Positions 1-8,023 of a DNA stretch of 13,290 nucleotides are shown here, in pieces. Where the stretch lies: the NCBI GenBank assembly GCA_019417125.1, contig DXVZ01000056.1:1-13290 (forward strand). Reading direction: 5' to 3'. How positions within the stretch are numbered: the first letter of the stretch is position 1; every line of letters starts with the position of its first letter. This DNA is from Phascolarctobacterium sp. GTDB taxonomy: Bacteria > Bacillota > Negativicutes > Acidaminococcales > Acidaminococcaceae. The notes beneath the pieces were generated by a model. That model was given only the letters and a program-made list of their open reading frames with translations. It was not told the origin of the DNA and ran no database searches. A program made the position numbers and the translations under genes.

Positions 1-1
1 T

Positions 2-871
2 TATAGAACTAATGATAATCAATATAGAATTGTTCAGAAAATGAGACATGATTCAAAATTAATTCGTAGTATGTTAATTGATAAGAAATATACTAGTCGT
101 CGTGGTACGTATGAATTAGAAGAATTATTTGATGATAAAATATTTTCTTTCCCTAAGCCGGTAGCATTGATAAAGGATTTTTTGGCAATTTCTTTAGATC
201 AAACAGATATTATCCTCGACTTCTTCAGCGGCAGCGCAACAACTGCTCATGCCGTTATGCAGCTTAATGCTGAAGACGGCGGCAATCGGAAATTTATTTT
301 AGTGCAGCTGCCGGAAGATACTAAAGAAGGCAGCGAAGCACGCCGTGCCGGTTATGAAACCATCGACCAGATTGGCCGCGAGCGTATTAAACGTGCCGCT
401 GTCAAAATTAAGGAAGAACACCCTGATACGACTGCCGATTTGAGCTTTAAACATTTCCGTCTTAAGCAGTTAAACAGTACGCAGCTTTCGCAAATTGAAA
501 CTTTCAGCCCGGAACTGAATTTGGTGGGCAGTGATGATTTGCTGCAAAATTTTGGTACGCAAACTGTTTTGGCAACCTGGCTTAACCGTGATGGTTATGG
601 GCTTAACCCGGCTGTAAAAGCCGAAAAGCTGGCAGGCTATACATCGTATATCTGCGCCAGCCATATTTACCTTTTGGAAAATGGTTTTGATAATAAAGCG
701 TTAATGGAACTTTGCCGTAAATATGAAGAAGATACAGCTTTTGCTACAATAACCAACATTGTTGTTTTTGGCTACAGCTTTAGCTATACCGAATTGCAGG
801 CGCTGCAGGATAATGTTAAAAAATTCAGCGTTACCCGCAACAGCCGCATAAATGTTGAGATTCGTTATTAG
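2..871 (+). CDS. mod: Type III restriction-modification methyltransferase Mod, 3' part
   Basis: This is the C-terminal 289 residues of a type III DNA methyltransferase, which transfers a methyl group from S-adenosylmethionine to adenine in an asymmetric site and also gives the Mod-Res complex its sequence specificity. The frame is open through position 2 with no stop, so the gene continues left of the window and the ATG at 41 is internal. Motif I, DFFSGSATTAHA, lies at 218-253, preceded by a motif X-like FSFPKPVALIKDFL. The catalytic DPPY motif IV is not seen. In beta-class enzymes it lies N-terminal to motif I, so it should be off the left edge. The rest is the usual Mod C-terminal region (KFILVQLPE, then IGRERIKRA). 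The res start codon lies 9 bp after the stop, so the two are co-transcribed. The first ~210 bp are clearly more AT-rich than the rest. Confidence 0.9.
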   Translation, partial: YRTNDNQYRIVQKMRHDSKLIRSMLIDKKYTSRRGTYELEELFDDKIFSFPKPVALIKDFLAISLDQTDIILDFFSGSATTAHAVMQLNAEDGGNRKFILVQLPEDTKEGSEARRAGYETIDQIGRERIKRAAVKIKEEHPDTTADLSFKHFRLKQLNSTQLSQIETFSPELNLVGSDDLLQNFGTQTVLATWLNRDGYGLNPAVKAEKLAGYTSYICASHIYLLENGFDNKALMELCRKYEEDTAFATITNIVVFGYSFSYTELQALQDNVKKFSVTRNSRINVEIRY

Positions 872-880
872 GAGACTGTT

Positions 881-3835
881 ATGGAACTTATTTTAGAGCA
901 CGGTTTGCCTCATCAGCAAAATGCCATAGAAGCAATTGCCGGTGTGTTTGAAAATGCAAATGTTATAAAATCCGTAATGCCGTGGCAAAATAAAAGTATT
1001 ATTTTTAATGACGGTAAGGTAGAACAGAACATAAAAAATGTACAGCAAAAGTTTAAGCCGCATAACGAAAGCAGGCTTGATGTTAGCGGCAGTTATTTAA
1101 ACCTCGACGTTAAAATGGAGACAGGTACCGGTAAAACTTATGTGTATACCAAAGCTATTTATGAGCTTAATTACCGTTATGGAATCAATAAATTTATTAT
1201 TGCCGTACCAACCCTGGCGATTAAAGCAGGCACTAAAAATTTTATAGAAGACCCTTACAGTAAAAGACATTTTGAAGCTGATTACGGTACGGAGATAGAG
1301 CTTTTAACGGTAGAATCCATTAAAAAGAAAAAGGGTAAAGAATTTTTCCCTTATGCCGTGCAGGAATTTGTAAAGGGCAGTATAACCAATAACCGTAAAA
1401 TTTATGTTCTGTTGATTAATATGCAGATGCTTGGTTCCAAAGCATTAAAAACCAATTATCATTCTGCGGTGGAAGGATTTTATAACCCTTTGCAAGCCAT
1501 TGCAGCTACCCGCCCGTTTGTAATAATTGATGAAGCGCATCGTTTTAACAGGGGACAGGCTGCGTTTAAAACTATTGTTGAAAAAATTAAACCACAGTGC
1601 ATTATCCGCTTTGGCGCAACTTTTCCTGATGTTACAGAAGGCAGAGGGCAAAACAGGCGTACCATAAAAGATTATTGCAATTTAATTTATGAGCTTGATG
1701 CTTGCGATTCTTTTAATAACAATTTAATTAAAGGCGTAGCCAAAGAGCATTTTGAGCAGTTAAGCGGCAACGAAAGCAAGCTGAAAATTACGGGCATTAC
1801 ACGCGGCGATAAAGTTAATTTTATGTATTATCAGGCAGGTAAACGCCCTAAAAGTTACAGCCTTGGCAAAGACGAAGCTTTATCAGTAATTGACGATGCT
1901 TTTGAAGGGCTTACAATTACAGGTATAAGTAATAACAGCGTGGCATTTTCTAACGGGCTTGAAAAAATTCAGGGTGAAGAAATGGACGCTAACGTGTATA
2001 TGCAATCTTATCAGGAGCAGATTATTAAGCTTGCTTTGCAGCGTCATTTTGAAGCAGAAAAAGAAAATTTTTGCAATGCTAATGTAAAAATAAAAACGCT
2101 GGCATTATTCTTTATTGCAGATATTTATTCTTACCGTAAAGATGAAAACAGCGGTAAGAAACCGTATTTAAAAAATATGTTTGAAAAAAATTTAAAAGAA
2201 TATCTGCAACATGCTATTAATAATTGTGTGGAAGGCGAGGAAGAATATAAAGCTTATCTTGAATACAGTTTAAACCATATTGCTGATTGTCATGCCGGTT
2301 ATTTTGCAGAAGATAACAATAGCAGTGATGATGGTATTGCCAAAGAAGTAGAGGACATTTTGCATAATAAAAAGCAGTTGTTGTCATTTAAAAATTCTGA
2401 TGGAAGTTATAATGTAAGGCGCTTTTTGTTTAGTAAATGGACTTTAAAAGAAGGCTGGGATAACCCGAATGTATTTACCATTGCCAAATTGCGCAGCAGC
2501 GGCAGTGAAAATAGTAAATTGCAGGAAGTTGGGCGCGGATTGCGCCTGCCGGTAGATGAAAACGGCAACCGCGTAGCTGACGAGCAGTTTTATTTAAATT
2601 ATATCGTTGATTTTACCGAAGCAGATTTTGCTGAAAAACTGGTAGCAGAAATTAACGGTGACCGCCCGCAGTATAGAGTTATCAGTGATGCAATGTTGGA
2701 ACAGGTTGCAATAAAACGTAATATCAATGCAGAAGATTTGTTTTTGGAATTGCTTGTGGGCAGATTTATTGATAGGCATTATAATATTAATCCTGAAAAA
2801 AGAGTGGAATTTTTTGAAAAATATCCTGAATTTGATGTGGGTATTAAAGAAGGCAAGGTTAAAGACAACAATAAAAATAAAATACCCAAAACCGTTAAAG
2901 TGCGTGCTGATAAGTATGATGAACTGAAAGAACTTTGGCAGGCGGTTAACCGCAATTATGTAATTTACTATGACGATAAGTTAAATGAGGCTTTGCCGGA
3001 AGAAGTTGAAAAACTGCTGAAGGAGGAAGACATCTTTACTGGTAGTTACATACAGAGTACCAGAAGCGTATTGCATGGCAGTGCGGATGGTACGATGCAA
3101 ATTAATGAAGGTAGCGGCACAACTTATAAAGTTGATGGTAATGTATTGCCGTATGGTGAATTTTTGCTGCGTATTAACCGTGTTACCAATATACCGGTGC
3201 AGATAATGCACAACGTTATTGTAAATTATGTAAAAGAAACTGGTAATCGACCGCATGAATTTACCGAGCAGGCTGTAACAAGATTTGTTGAAAAATTTAA
3301 TGGTTGGAAACAGAACTTTTTACAAGGGCGTTTTAAATATGCTTGTTGCAGTAAAAAGGTTAAAGAAACTGTTTTAAATAATGGTGACGGTTCGGCAAAA
3401 ACAGTTATTCCTATCGGCAGAGTCGGCACAAAATTTACTGAAGGTTCAACAAGTGCTAAATATTTGTATGACCTTATTGCTTATGATTCGCCGCTGGAGA
3501 AGGAAAATATTATTGGCGGTGATATTAATGAAATTGTTGTGTATGGCAAGATACCTAATAAAAGTATCGCTATACCGACAATTGCCGGTGGAACGTACAG
3601 TCCTGACTTTATGTATGTTGTTAAAAAGGATGATGGCAGCCACGAGTTAAATTTAATTGTGGAAACAAAAGATGTTGAAAACAAAGAAAACTTGAGGGGT
3701 GAAGAAAAAATAAAGATTGATTGCGCTGAAGTATTCTTTGAGCAAATACGTGAAGATGGGTATCAGGTACGTTTTGAGAAACAATTAAAAAATAAAAAAA
3801 TGATGGAGATTATTAATAATGTATTAAATAATTAA
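881..3835 (+). CDS. res: Type III restriction enzyme Res subunit (helicase-nuclease)
   Basis: This 984-residue protein is close to the usual Res length. It is the ATP-dependent motor and nuclease that partners Mod and cleaves DNA lacking the Mod methyl mark. Superfamily 2 helicase motifs are intact: Walker A METGTGKT at residues 79-86 (Lys85), DEAH at 217-220, a GATF motif III soon after, LKEGWDNPNV as motif V, and VGRGLR at 550-555 as motif VI. The C-terminal nuclease has a PD-(D/E)xK signature, with PD at 908-909 and ETK at 928-930, so Asp909, Glu928 and Lys930 are the likely catalytic residues. The ATG follows GGAG with a 6-nt gap, and this SD overlaps the mod stop codon. All motifs and the frame are intact, so the enzyme is probably functional. 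Its composition is moderately AT-rich and uniform, unlike the 5' part of mod. Confidence 0.95.
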   Translation: MELILEHGLPHQQNAIEAIAGVFENANVIKSVMPWQNKSIIFNDGKVEQNIKNVQQKFKPHNESRLDVSGSYLNLDVKMETGTGKTYVYTKAIYELNYRYGINKFIIAVPTLAIKAGTKNFIEDPYSKRHFEADYGTEIELLTVESIKKKKGKEFFPYAVQEFVKGSITNNRKIYVLLINMQMLGSKALKTNYHSAVEGFYNPLQAIAATRPFVIIDEAHRFNRGQAAFKTIVEKIKPQCIIRFGATFPDVTEGRGQNRRTIKDYCNLIYELDACDSFNNNLIKGVAKEHFEQLSGNESKLKITGITRGDKVNFMYYQAGKRPKSYSLGKDEALSVIDDAFEGLTITGISNNSVAFSNGLEKIQGEEMDANVYMQSYQEQIIKLALQRHFEAEKENFCNANVKIKTLALFFIADIYSYRKDENSGKKPYLKNMFEKNLKEYLQHAINNCVEGEEEYKAYLEYSLNHIADCHAGYFAEDNNSSDDGIAKEVEDILHNKKQLLSFKNSDGSYNVRRFLFSKWTLKEGWDNPNVFTIAKLRSSGSENSKLQEVGRGLRLPVDENGNRVADEQFYLNYIVDFTEADFAEKLVAEINGDRPQYRVISDAMLEQVAIKRNINAEDLFLELLVGRFIDRHYNINPEKRVEFFEKYPEFDVGIKEGKVKDNNKNKIPKTVKVRADKYDELKELWQAVNRNYVIYYDDKLNEALPEEVEKLLKEEDIFTGSYIQSTRSVLHGSADGTMQINEGSGTTYKVDGNVLPYGEFLLRINRVTNIPVQIMHNVIVNYVKETGNRPHEFTEQAVTRFVEKFNGWKQNFLQGRFKYACCSKKVKETVLNNGDGSAKTVIPIGRVGTKFTEGSTSAKYLYDLIAYDSPLEKENIIGGDINEIVVYGKIPNKSIAIPTIAGGTYSPDFMYVVKKDDGSHELNLIVETKDVENKENLRGEEKIKIDCAEVFFEQIREDGYQVRFEKQLKNKKMMEIINNVLNN

Positions 3836-3860
3836 TAAACACATCTAAAAATAAATAATT

Positions 3861-3900
3861 CCCGGTAAATATTACAAGTATACTTATAATATTTACCGGG
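3861..3900. repeat. Perfect 14-bp inverted repeat after res
   Basis: The arms CCCGGTAAATATTA and TAATATTTACCGGG pair perfectly around a 12-nt loop that itself holds the palindrome AAGTATACTT. It begins 25 bp after the res stop codon. On the plus strand no T-run follows, so it is not a standard intrinsic terminator for res. On the minus strand it is followed by an AT-rich stretch with TTTTT a few bases later. A second small palindrome, CAAGCTTCAAGCTTG, lies at 3908-3922. These could be an mRNA 3'-end stabilising hairpin, a weak terminator, or a REP-like or MITE remnant. Confidence 0.6.
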
Positions 3901-3932
3901 AGAAATGCAAGCTTCAAGCTTGTGTTTTAAAT

Positions 3933-3974
3933 CAAAAATCACGGCTGCTGCCGTTAAAGCAGTAACCGTGATTT
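3933..3974 (-). terminator. Intrinsic terminator of the transporter-peptidase operon
   Basis: The arms AAATCACGG (3936-3944) and CCGTGATTT (3966-3974) pair, with an inner CTGCT/AGCAG extension around an 8-nt loop. Read on the minus strand, the stem is followed by TTTTTGATTT and lies 24 bp past the peptidase stop codon. This is the expected form and place for its rho-independent terminator. The plus-strand side is also T-rich (ATTTATTTAATTT), so it may also stop transcripts coming from res. Confidence 0.8.
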
Positions 3975-3997
3975 ATTTAATTTATTATATTAAACTG

Positions 3998-5116
3998 TTA
4001 TTTTACCGCCCAGGCAATTTCGGCAGCGAGTTTGCCGCAGGAAATTAAATCTTCGATATAAATATGTTCGTTGGGCGTATGGTTTTTAAAATAGCCAGGT
4101 GCAATACCGATAGCTTTAATGCCGTGGCGGTTAAAATGATTGCCGTCCATACCGCCGCCGCCGGCGTTCAGCACAGGCTCGATACCGAGCTTTTGCATTG
4201 CTTTTAGTGCAATCTGCACAACTTCTTCTTCAGGCTCAACTTTAAAGGTATAGTACATAACGTTTTCGTCATATTCAATGGTAACGCCGTATTTTTCTTC
4301 AATTTCTTTAACCGGTGCGGCAAATTTATGAAGCACTTCTTCAAATTCGGCATTGTCGGTGCTCCTTGCTTCGGCAAGAATTTCCGCGTAATCGCATACC
4401 ACATTGGTGGAAGTTGTGCCTGCATGGATAGTGGAAATATTGGTAGTGGTATGCGGGCTTTGCCTGTTGTCGGGCAGCTGCATAATCAGCGCGGCGGCAG
4501 CTTTGATGGCGTTAATGCCTTTTTCGGGCTCGTTGCCTGCATGGGCGCTTTTGCCGTGGATTTTATAAGTAAATTTACATTTAGAAGGAGCCTGCAAAAT
4601 AATGCGGCCAATGTGTCCCGGCGCATCGAAAACATAGGCTTTGCGCGCTTTAAAAGCATCAAAGTCCAGATATTTGCCGCCTAAAACGCCGGCTTCTTCG
4701 CATACGGAAAGCGCAACTTCAATATCTCCGTGCGGTTTGTCCGAGGCTGTAATTCTTCTGAGCGCGTCTAAAATTGTGCAGATGCCGGAAACATCGTCAG
4801 CGGCGAGGATGGTTTCGCCGTCGGCTTTAAAAGTTTTGTTTTCTTCATCATAAACCGGATTGATTTTTTCGTTGTTCTTTACGCGGTCAAGATGAGCGGA
4901 AAAAAGAATCGGTTCAATATCGGGCGAGCCTTTTAAAACAGCGTAAATATTACCGGTGTTGCCGCCGAGTTTTTCGCCGGTGTTATCTTCTTTTACTTCC
5001 AGCCCGAGGGCGGTTAATTTATTTTTTACGTTATCGGCAATAACGCGCTCGCTGCGCGATTGAACGGGAAGCTTTACAAGTTCCAGAAAATCTTTGATAA
5101 TTTTTTCGTTATACAT
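3998..5116 (-). CDS. M20 family metallopeptidase, PepT/YqjE-like
   Basis: This 372-residue cytosolic protein resembles PepT-like M20 peptidases of the Bacillus YqjE type, which use two metal ions to remove an N-terminal residue from short peptides or cleave related amide bonds. All active-site positions are present: His75 and Asp77 in SAHLDRV, bridging Asp107 in LAADDVSG, catalytic Glu140 and ligand Glu141 in CEEAG, Asp164 in FDAPG, and His346 in the C-terminal NHTPNE. The dimerisation-domain motif GKSAHAGNEPEKG surrounds residue 192. The ATG has an ideal AAGGAGG with a 6-nt gap. It is the second gene of a minus-strand pair, 20 bp after the transporter gene, so it probably hydrolyses what that carrier imports. 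The substrate cannot be read from sequence; a tripeptide, a dipeptide or an N-acyl amino acid are all possible. Confidence 0.88.
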   Translation of the reverse strand: MYNEKIIKDFLELVKLPVQSRSERVIADNVKNKLTALGLEVKEDNTGEKLGGNTGNIYAVLKGSPDIEPILFSAHLDRVKNNEKINPVYDEENKTFKADGETILAADDVSGICTILDALRRITASDKPHGDIEVALSVCEEAGVLGGKYLDFDAFKARKAYVFDAPGHIGRIILQAPSKCKFTYKIHGKSAHAGNEPEKGINAIKAAAALIMQLPDNRQSPHTTTNISTIHAGTTSTNVVCDYAEILAEARSTDNAEFEEVLHKFAAPVKEIEEKYGVTIEYDENVMYYTFKVEPEEEVVQIALKAMQKLGIEPVLNAGGGGMDGNHFNRHGIKAIGIAPGYFKNHTPNEHIYIEDLISCGKLAAEIAWAVK

Positions 5117-5136
5117 AGTATTCCTCCTTGAGAAAG

Positions 5137-6405
5137 TTAAAACATAAGAAATGCAGCCGCGGTTAATAATGCCGCAACCATTGCATAACCGTTGTATTTA
5201 ATGATGTCCATAGGCTGCAGTTTAGCAATGCCGGCGCACAAAATCATAGCTGCGGAGAACAGCGCCATCGAGCGGCCGATACCGCCGGAAAGCACAACCA
5301 TAGCGCCCATGTGCAGAACGTCCATGCCAAAACGTTCGGCGTGTACGCTTACCGCTTCGTTAAAGGCAATAGAAGCAGATTCGCCGCTGCCGCAGATAAG
5401 CGTCATAATAAACGGCCCGAAAACTGCTGCCAGCTTGGCAATAGAAGGAGAAGTAGTCATAAAATCAATAAGCATTTTAATAAAGCCGAGTTCTGTTAAA
5501 CCAGCTACAAATATATTAACACATATTAATAAACCGAACACGTTGCCGAAAGAAGTGCCCATGGCTTTAAAAAATTCTTTGGTAACTGCCTGCGGGTCGG
5601 TGCGGGTTACAAGCATGCACAGTATGGCGCCAATCAGCATGGCGTGCGGCACCGGCATTTTAAAGGCGGGAATAACCTGAAAATTGCCCAGCAGCAAAAT
5701 AATAATCGGCACCAAAGGCAGCAGCGCGTAAATAAAATTAGGTTTAATAATTTCTACTTTGCCAAAGGCTTCCGCCTGAGCGGCAAGTTCTGCCTGATTG
5801 CCTTTTCTCTTTAAATAAAAAGCCATTGCCGTAAGTACTGAGGAACTGACGAGTACGGATGCTATCAGCGCAGGTGCTGCCACGCGGACGAAATCCATGC
5901 CTTCTACCCCTGCCAGATGGGCTACTATGGTAGGATGTACATGGCCCGGGTTAAGGTTGCCGCCGTAAAGGCCGCACATAATAGCGCCTGCTGCCAGCGG
6001 AACAGGTATGCCGGAAGCTACCATCAGCGGAATGAATACCGTGCCCATAGCTGCGGTTACGCCTGCTGCACTTGTAATTGAAGTATTAACAATCATTGTT
6101 GCCAGCGCAACGCCGATAATTAAAAACGGCCCTGCTTTTTTCAATACAACAGCAAAAAGTGAAACGAGATGCTTGTCTGCGCCGCAGAGTTTAACAACGG
6201 CGGCAAAGCCCATAGAGGTGATGATGGTTTCAAAAATGTTTGCCTGTTTCATCGAAGCAGAAAAGGCTTTAAATGCGCCCATAACATCACCGGATAGTAA
6301 AATCATAAAGAAACCGGCCGCAAAAAGTAAAGTTTTAGGATCTTTACGTTTTGCCATGAGGTAAATCATCACTAATACGATGAGTGTACCAAGAAAAATT
6401 TGCAT
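5137..6405 (-). CDS. DcuC-family anaerobic C4-dicarboxylate or related carboxylate transporter
   Basis: This 422-residue inner-membrane protein has about eleven or twelve hydrophobic segments and a polar central loop near residues 200-225 (YLKRKGNQAELAAQAEAFGK). It matches the DcuC family, whose E. coli member exchanges or exports C4-dicarboxylates during anaerobic growth. Family-like stretches include MGFAAVVKLCGADKH, SITSAAGVTAAMG, NLNPGHVHPTIVAHLAGV and a C-terminal CGSGESASIAFNEAV followed by GGIGRSMALFSAAMILCAGIAKL. The family includes members of unknown substrate, so the ligand is uncertain; its genetic pairing with a peptidase points to a carboxylated peptide-like or N-acyl amino acid substrate. 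The ATG follows GGAGGGG at a 5-nt gap. It is first in its transcript, with a clear promoter upstream. Confidence 0.85.
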   Translation of the reverse strand: MQIFLGTLIVLVMIYLMAKRKDPKTLLFAAGFFMILLSGDVMGAFKAFSASMKQANIFETIITSMGFAAVVKLCGADKHLVSLFAVVLKKAGPFLIIGVALATMIVNTSITSAAGVTAAMGTVFIPLMVASGIPVPLAAGAIMCGLYGGNLNPGHVHPTIVAHLAGVEGMDFVRVAAPALIASVLVSSSVLTAMAFYLKRKGNQAELAAQAEAFGKVEIIKPNFIYALLPLVPIIILLLGNFQVIPAFKMPVPHAMLIGAILCMLVTRTDPQAVTKEFFKAMGTSFGNVFGLLICVNIFVAGLTELGFIKMLIDFMTTSPSIAKLAAVFGPFIMTLICGSGESASIAFNEAVSVHAERFGMDVLHMGAMVVLSGGIGRSMALFSAAMILCAGIAKLQPMDIIKYNGYAMVAALLTAAAFLMF

Positions 6406-6435
6406 AATAACCCCTCCAAAATGAATAAAAATAAA

Positions 6436-6458
6436 AGGTTGATTAAAGGCTACAACCT
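6436..6458 (-). promoter_or_regulatory. Leader inverted repeat, candidate operator or attenuator
   Basis: The arms AGGTTG and CAACCT pair perfectly across 11 nt in the untranslated leader of the transporter gene, at about the predicted transcription start. On the minus strand the repeat is followed directly by TTTTATTTTTATT. It could be a regulator binding site or a weak attenuator hairpin. The stem is only 6 bp, so the assignment is tentative. Confidence 0.35.
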
Positions 6459-6464
6459 AAAATA

Positions 6465-6493
6465 AGTTTAGTATAATAAACCCAAGGTGTCAA
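6465..6493 (-). promoter_or_regulatory. Sigma70-type promoter of the transporter-peptidase operon
   Basis: Read on the minus strand there is a perfect -35 TTGACA (6488-6493), a 17-bp spacer and a -10 TAAACT (6465-6470), about 60 bp before the transporter ATG. A 16-bp inverted repeat with arms GTTTA/TAAAC (6466-6481) overlaps the -10 and spacer and is a candidate operator for the adjacent regulator. Confidence 0.65.
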
Positions 6494-6517
6494 TAGTATG
6501 ATTTAATGTATACAAAA

Positions 6518-6561
6518 ATAAAGACCATTCTAAATAAAAATATACTTAAAATGGTCTTTAT
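6518..6561 (-). terminator. Intrinsic terminator of the regulator gene
   Basis: Perfect 12-bp arms ATAAAGACCATT (6518-6529) and AATGGTCTTTAT (6550-6561) start 11 bp after the regulator stop codon. On the minus strand the stem runs into TTTATTTTTG. It separates the regulator transcript from the transporter operon, which starts at its own promoter just downstream. Confidence 0.75.
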
Positions 6562-6571
6562 AAAATGATAG

Positions 6572-7864
6572 TTATAAGTTTATCTTATATATTTTTCTGG
6601 GGCGCCCTTTTATTTCTGGCGCTTCTTCACCTATTTCTTCTGCATAACCATTCGTTAGCAGTAAATTTATAATCCGGCGCGCGCTTCTTGGCAGAATTTG
6701 CATAGCGGCAGCAAGTTCCTGCGCGCTGATGGAATTACGACCGTAGTTACTTACTGCGTTTTTTACTTTGCTTAAAGTAGAAATATTTAAAGTTGTTTTG
6801 GCGCTTATTTCTGTTAGCTGATGGGAATTATAATTAAAATTAAGCTGCTGAGGGTTGCCGAAGGGGCCTGTTATGGTTTTATCATCAAGAACAGCAAACC
6901 AACTGCCTTTTTTATGGTTAGCAGCATACTTTAGGGCAAGCAGGGCATTAGACTCGGCTTCACGCGCAGAATTACCAATGCCGATACCGGCAGCTGTTAA
7001 GCTGTTTTGAATTTCGTTGAGTTCTTCAAATGCTGGCACAGCTGTAAACTTATTTGTTATATTTTCAAGCATGCCTCTTGTGGTAAATATATAAAAATTT
7101 CCATCAATTGTAGTTTTTAAAGAGCCTAATATTCGTTTTGAATAAGTAATAAGTTTTTGTGTTACTACTAATTGTTTGCTATATATATCATCGACAGAAT
7201 AAGAAGCATTAAATTGATAAATATTAAAACTAAAAACTTGTATGGCGGTTTGCGCGGCAGCTAAATGTTTAATACGTGTATTACTGAGAATCATATTTAA
7301 TATGGCGCGTATAGTTACTCGTAATGGAGTAACATTTATTGCCGGTACGCCTGCTTTTTCCAAAAGTTGTTTTATATAATAGCTGCGGGTTATAGCAGCT
7401 TTAGTTTTACCTGATTTAAATAGGTTATAGTGAAAATCATAATAATCCTTAATTTTCAATGTGCCGTTATCACTAAGGCAATGAATTGTATGGACATCCA
7501 TATCCATCTCTTTTAATCCCCTTGCAATATCAAAATAAGGTATGGTATCCATGCTTATTTCTTCAATTTTATAATTTTTGTATAAAAGAGAGCATAATAC
7601 TTTAAAAAAACTTGCTCCTCTGTAAGGAATGCAGTAAAGCGGCTTGTTTAAATCCGTTATGGCGGACTGAATTTTAGTGTAAAAAATTTGGTCAAATACA
7701 AGCCAGACATCAATTATATTATTGTTTGTATGGATTATTTCACTAAAATTTTCTTCTGTTTCATCAAAAAAAATATATGGTTTTAATTCTTTATAATCAG
7801 AAATTACTTCGTTAAAAATACTGAGAGTATGTTTTTCACCGATTACACCGATGTTGATTTGCAT
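6572..7864 (-). CDS. Three-domain transcriptional regulator: binding-protein-like, cyclase-like and winged-helix domains
   Basis: I do not recognise a named family. Residues 1-210 look like a two-lobed ligand-sensing fold reminiscent of PrpR_N: after a strand-helix start (INIGVIGEKHTL) comes a second-lobe pattern KAAITRSYYIKQLLEKAGVP. Residues 250-335 resemble the nucleotide-cyclase/GGDEF/GTP cyclohydrolase III fold, with GNFYIFTTRGMLENIT, AGIGIGNSAREAESNALLAL and a final strand WFAVLDD. No GGDEF or GGEEF catalytic signature is seen, so this domain probably binds a ligand or mediates dimerisation. Residues 360-430 form a winged helix, with helices around SAQELAAAMQILPRSARRIINLLL and a basic wing GRPRKIYKI. 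It is transcribed separately just upstream of the transporter-peptidase pair, which it most likely controls. The ATG follows GGAG at a 9-nt gap. The gene is AT-rich compared with the signalling genes nearby. Confidence 0.7.
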   Translation of the reverse strand: MQINIGVIGEKHTLSIFNEVISDYKELKPYIFFDETEENFSEIIHTNNNIIDVWLVFDQIFYTKIQSAITDLNKPLYCIPYRGASFFKVLCSLLYKNYKIEEISMDTIPYFDIARGLKEMDMDVHTIHCLSDNGTLKIKDYYDFHYNLFKSGKTKAAITRSYYIKQLLEKAGVPAINVTPLRVTIRAILNMILSNTRIKHLAAAQTAIQVFSFNIYQFNASYSVDDIYSKQLVVTQKLITYSKRILGSLKTTIDGNFYIFTTRGMLENITNKFTAVPAFEELNEIQNSLTAAGIGIGNSAREAESNALLALKYAANHKKGSWFAVLDDKTITGPFGNPQQLNFNYNSHQLTEISAKTTLNISTLSKVKNAVSNYGRNSISAQELAAAMQILPRSARRIINLLLTNGYAEEIGEEAPEIKGRPRKIYKINL

Positions 7865-7902
7865 TTTAAACAGCTCCGTATGTTTTTTTATTATTTATGT
7901 TT

Positions 7903-7931
7903 ATTTTAACAGATTTTGTTTAAAAAAACAA
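7903..7931 (-). promoter_or_regulatory. Promoter of the regulator gene with overlapping palindrome
   Basis: On the minus strand, TTGTTT (7926-7931), a 17-bp spacer and TAAAAT (7903-7908) lie about 40 bp before the regulator ATG. The inverted repeat TTTGTTT-AAAA-AAACAAA (7915-7932) covers the -35 and part of the spacer, a fitting place for an autoregulatory operator. The region is AT-rich, so chance similarity is possible. Confidence 0.5.
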
Positions 7932-8023
7932 AGGCGGTACAGTTTTAATATTTTATGATAGCGTTACTTGTGTTTGCTGAAAGCAGATATTGCATTAAAA
8001 ACGGTAAATTTAACACAAACCTA

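Noticed and set aside
5192..5680. 162-codon plus-strand open frame opposite the transporter gene
   Set aside because: The minus frame encodes a coherent DcuC-family membrane protein with an SD. The plus frame shows no family features.
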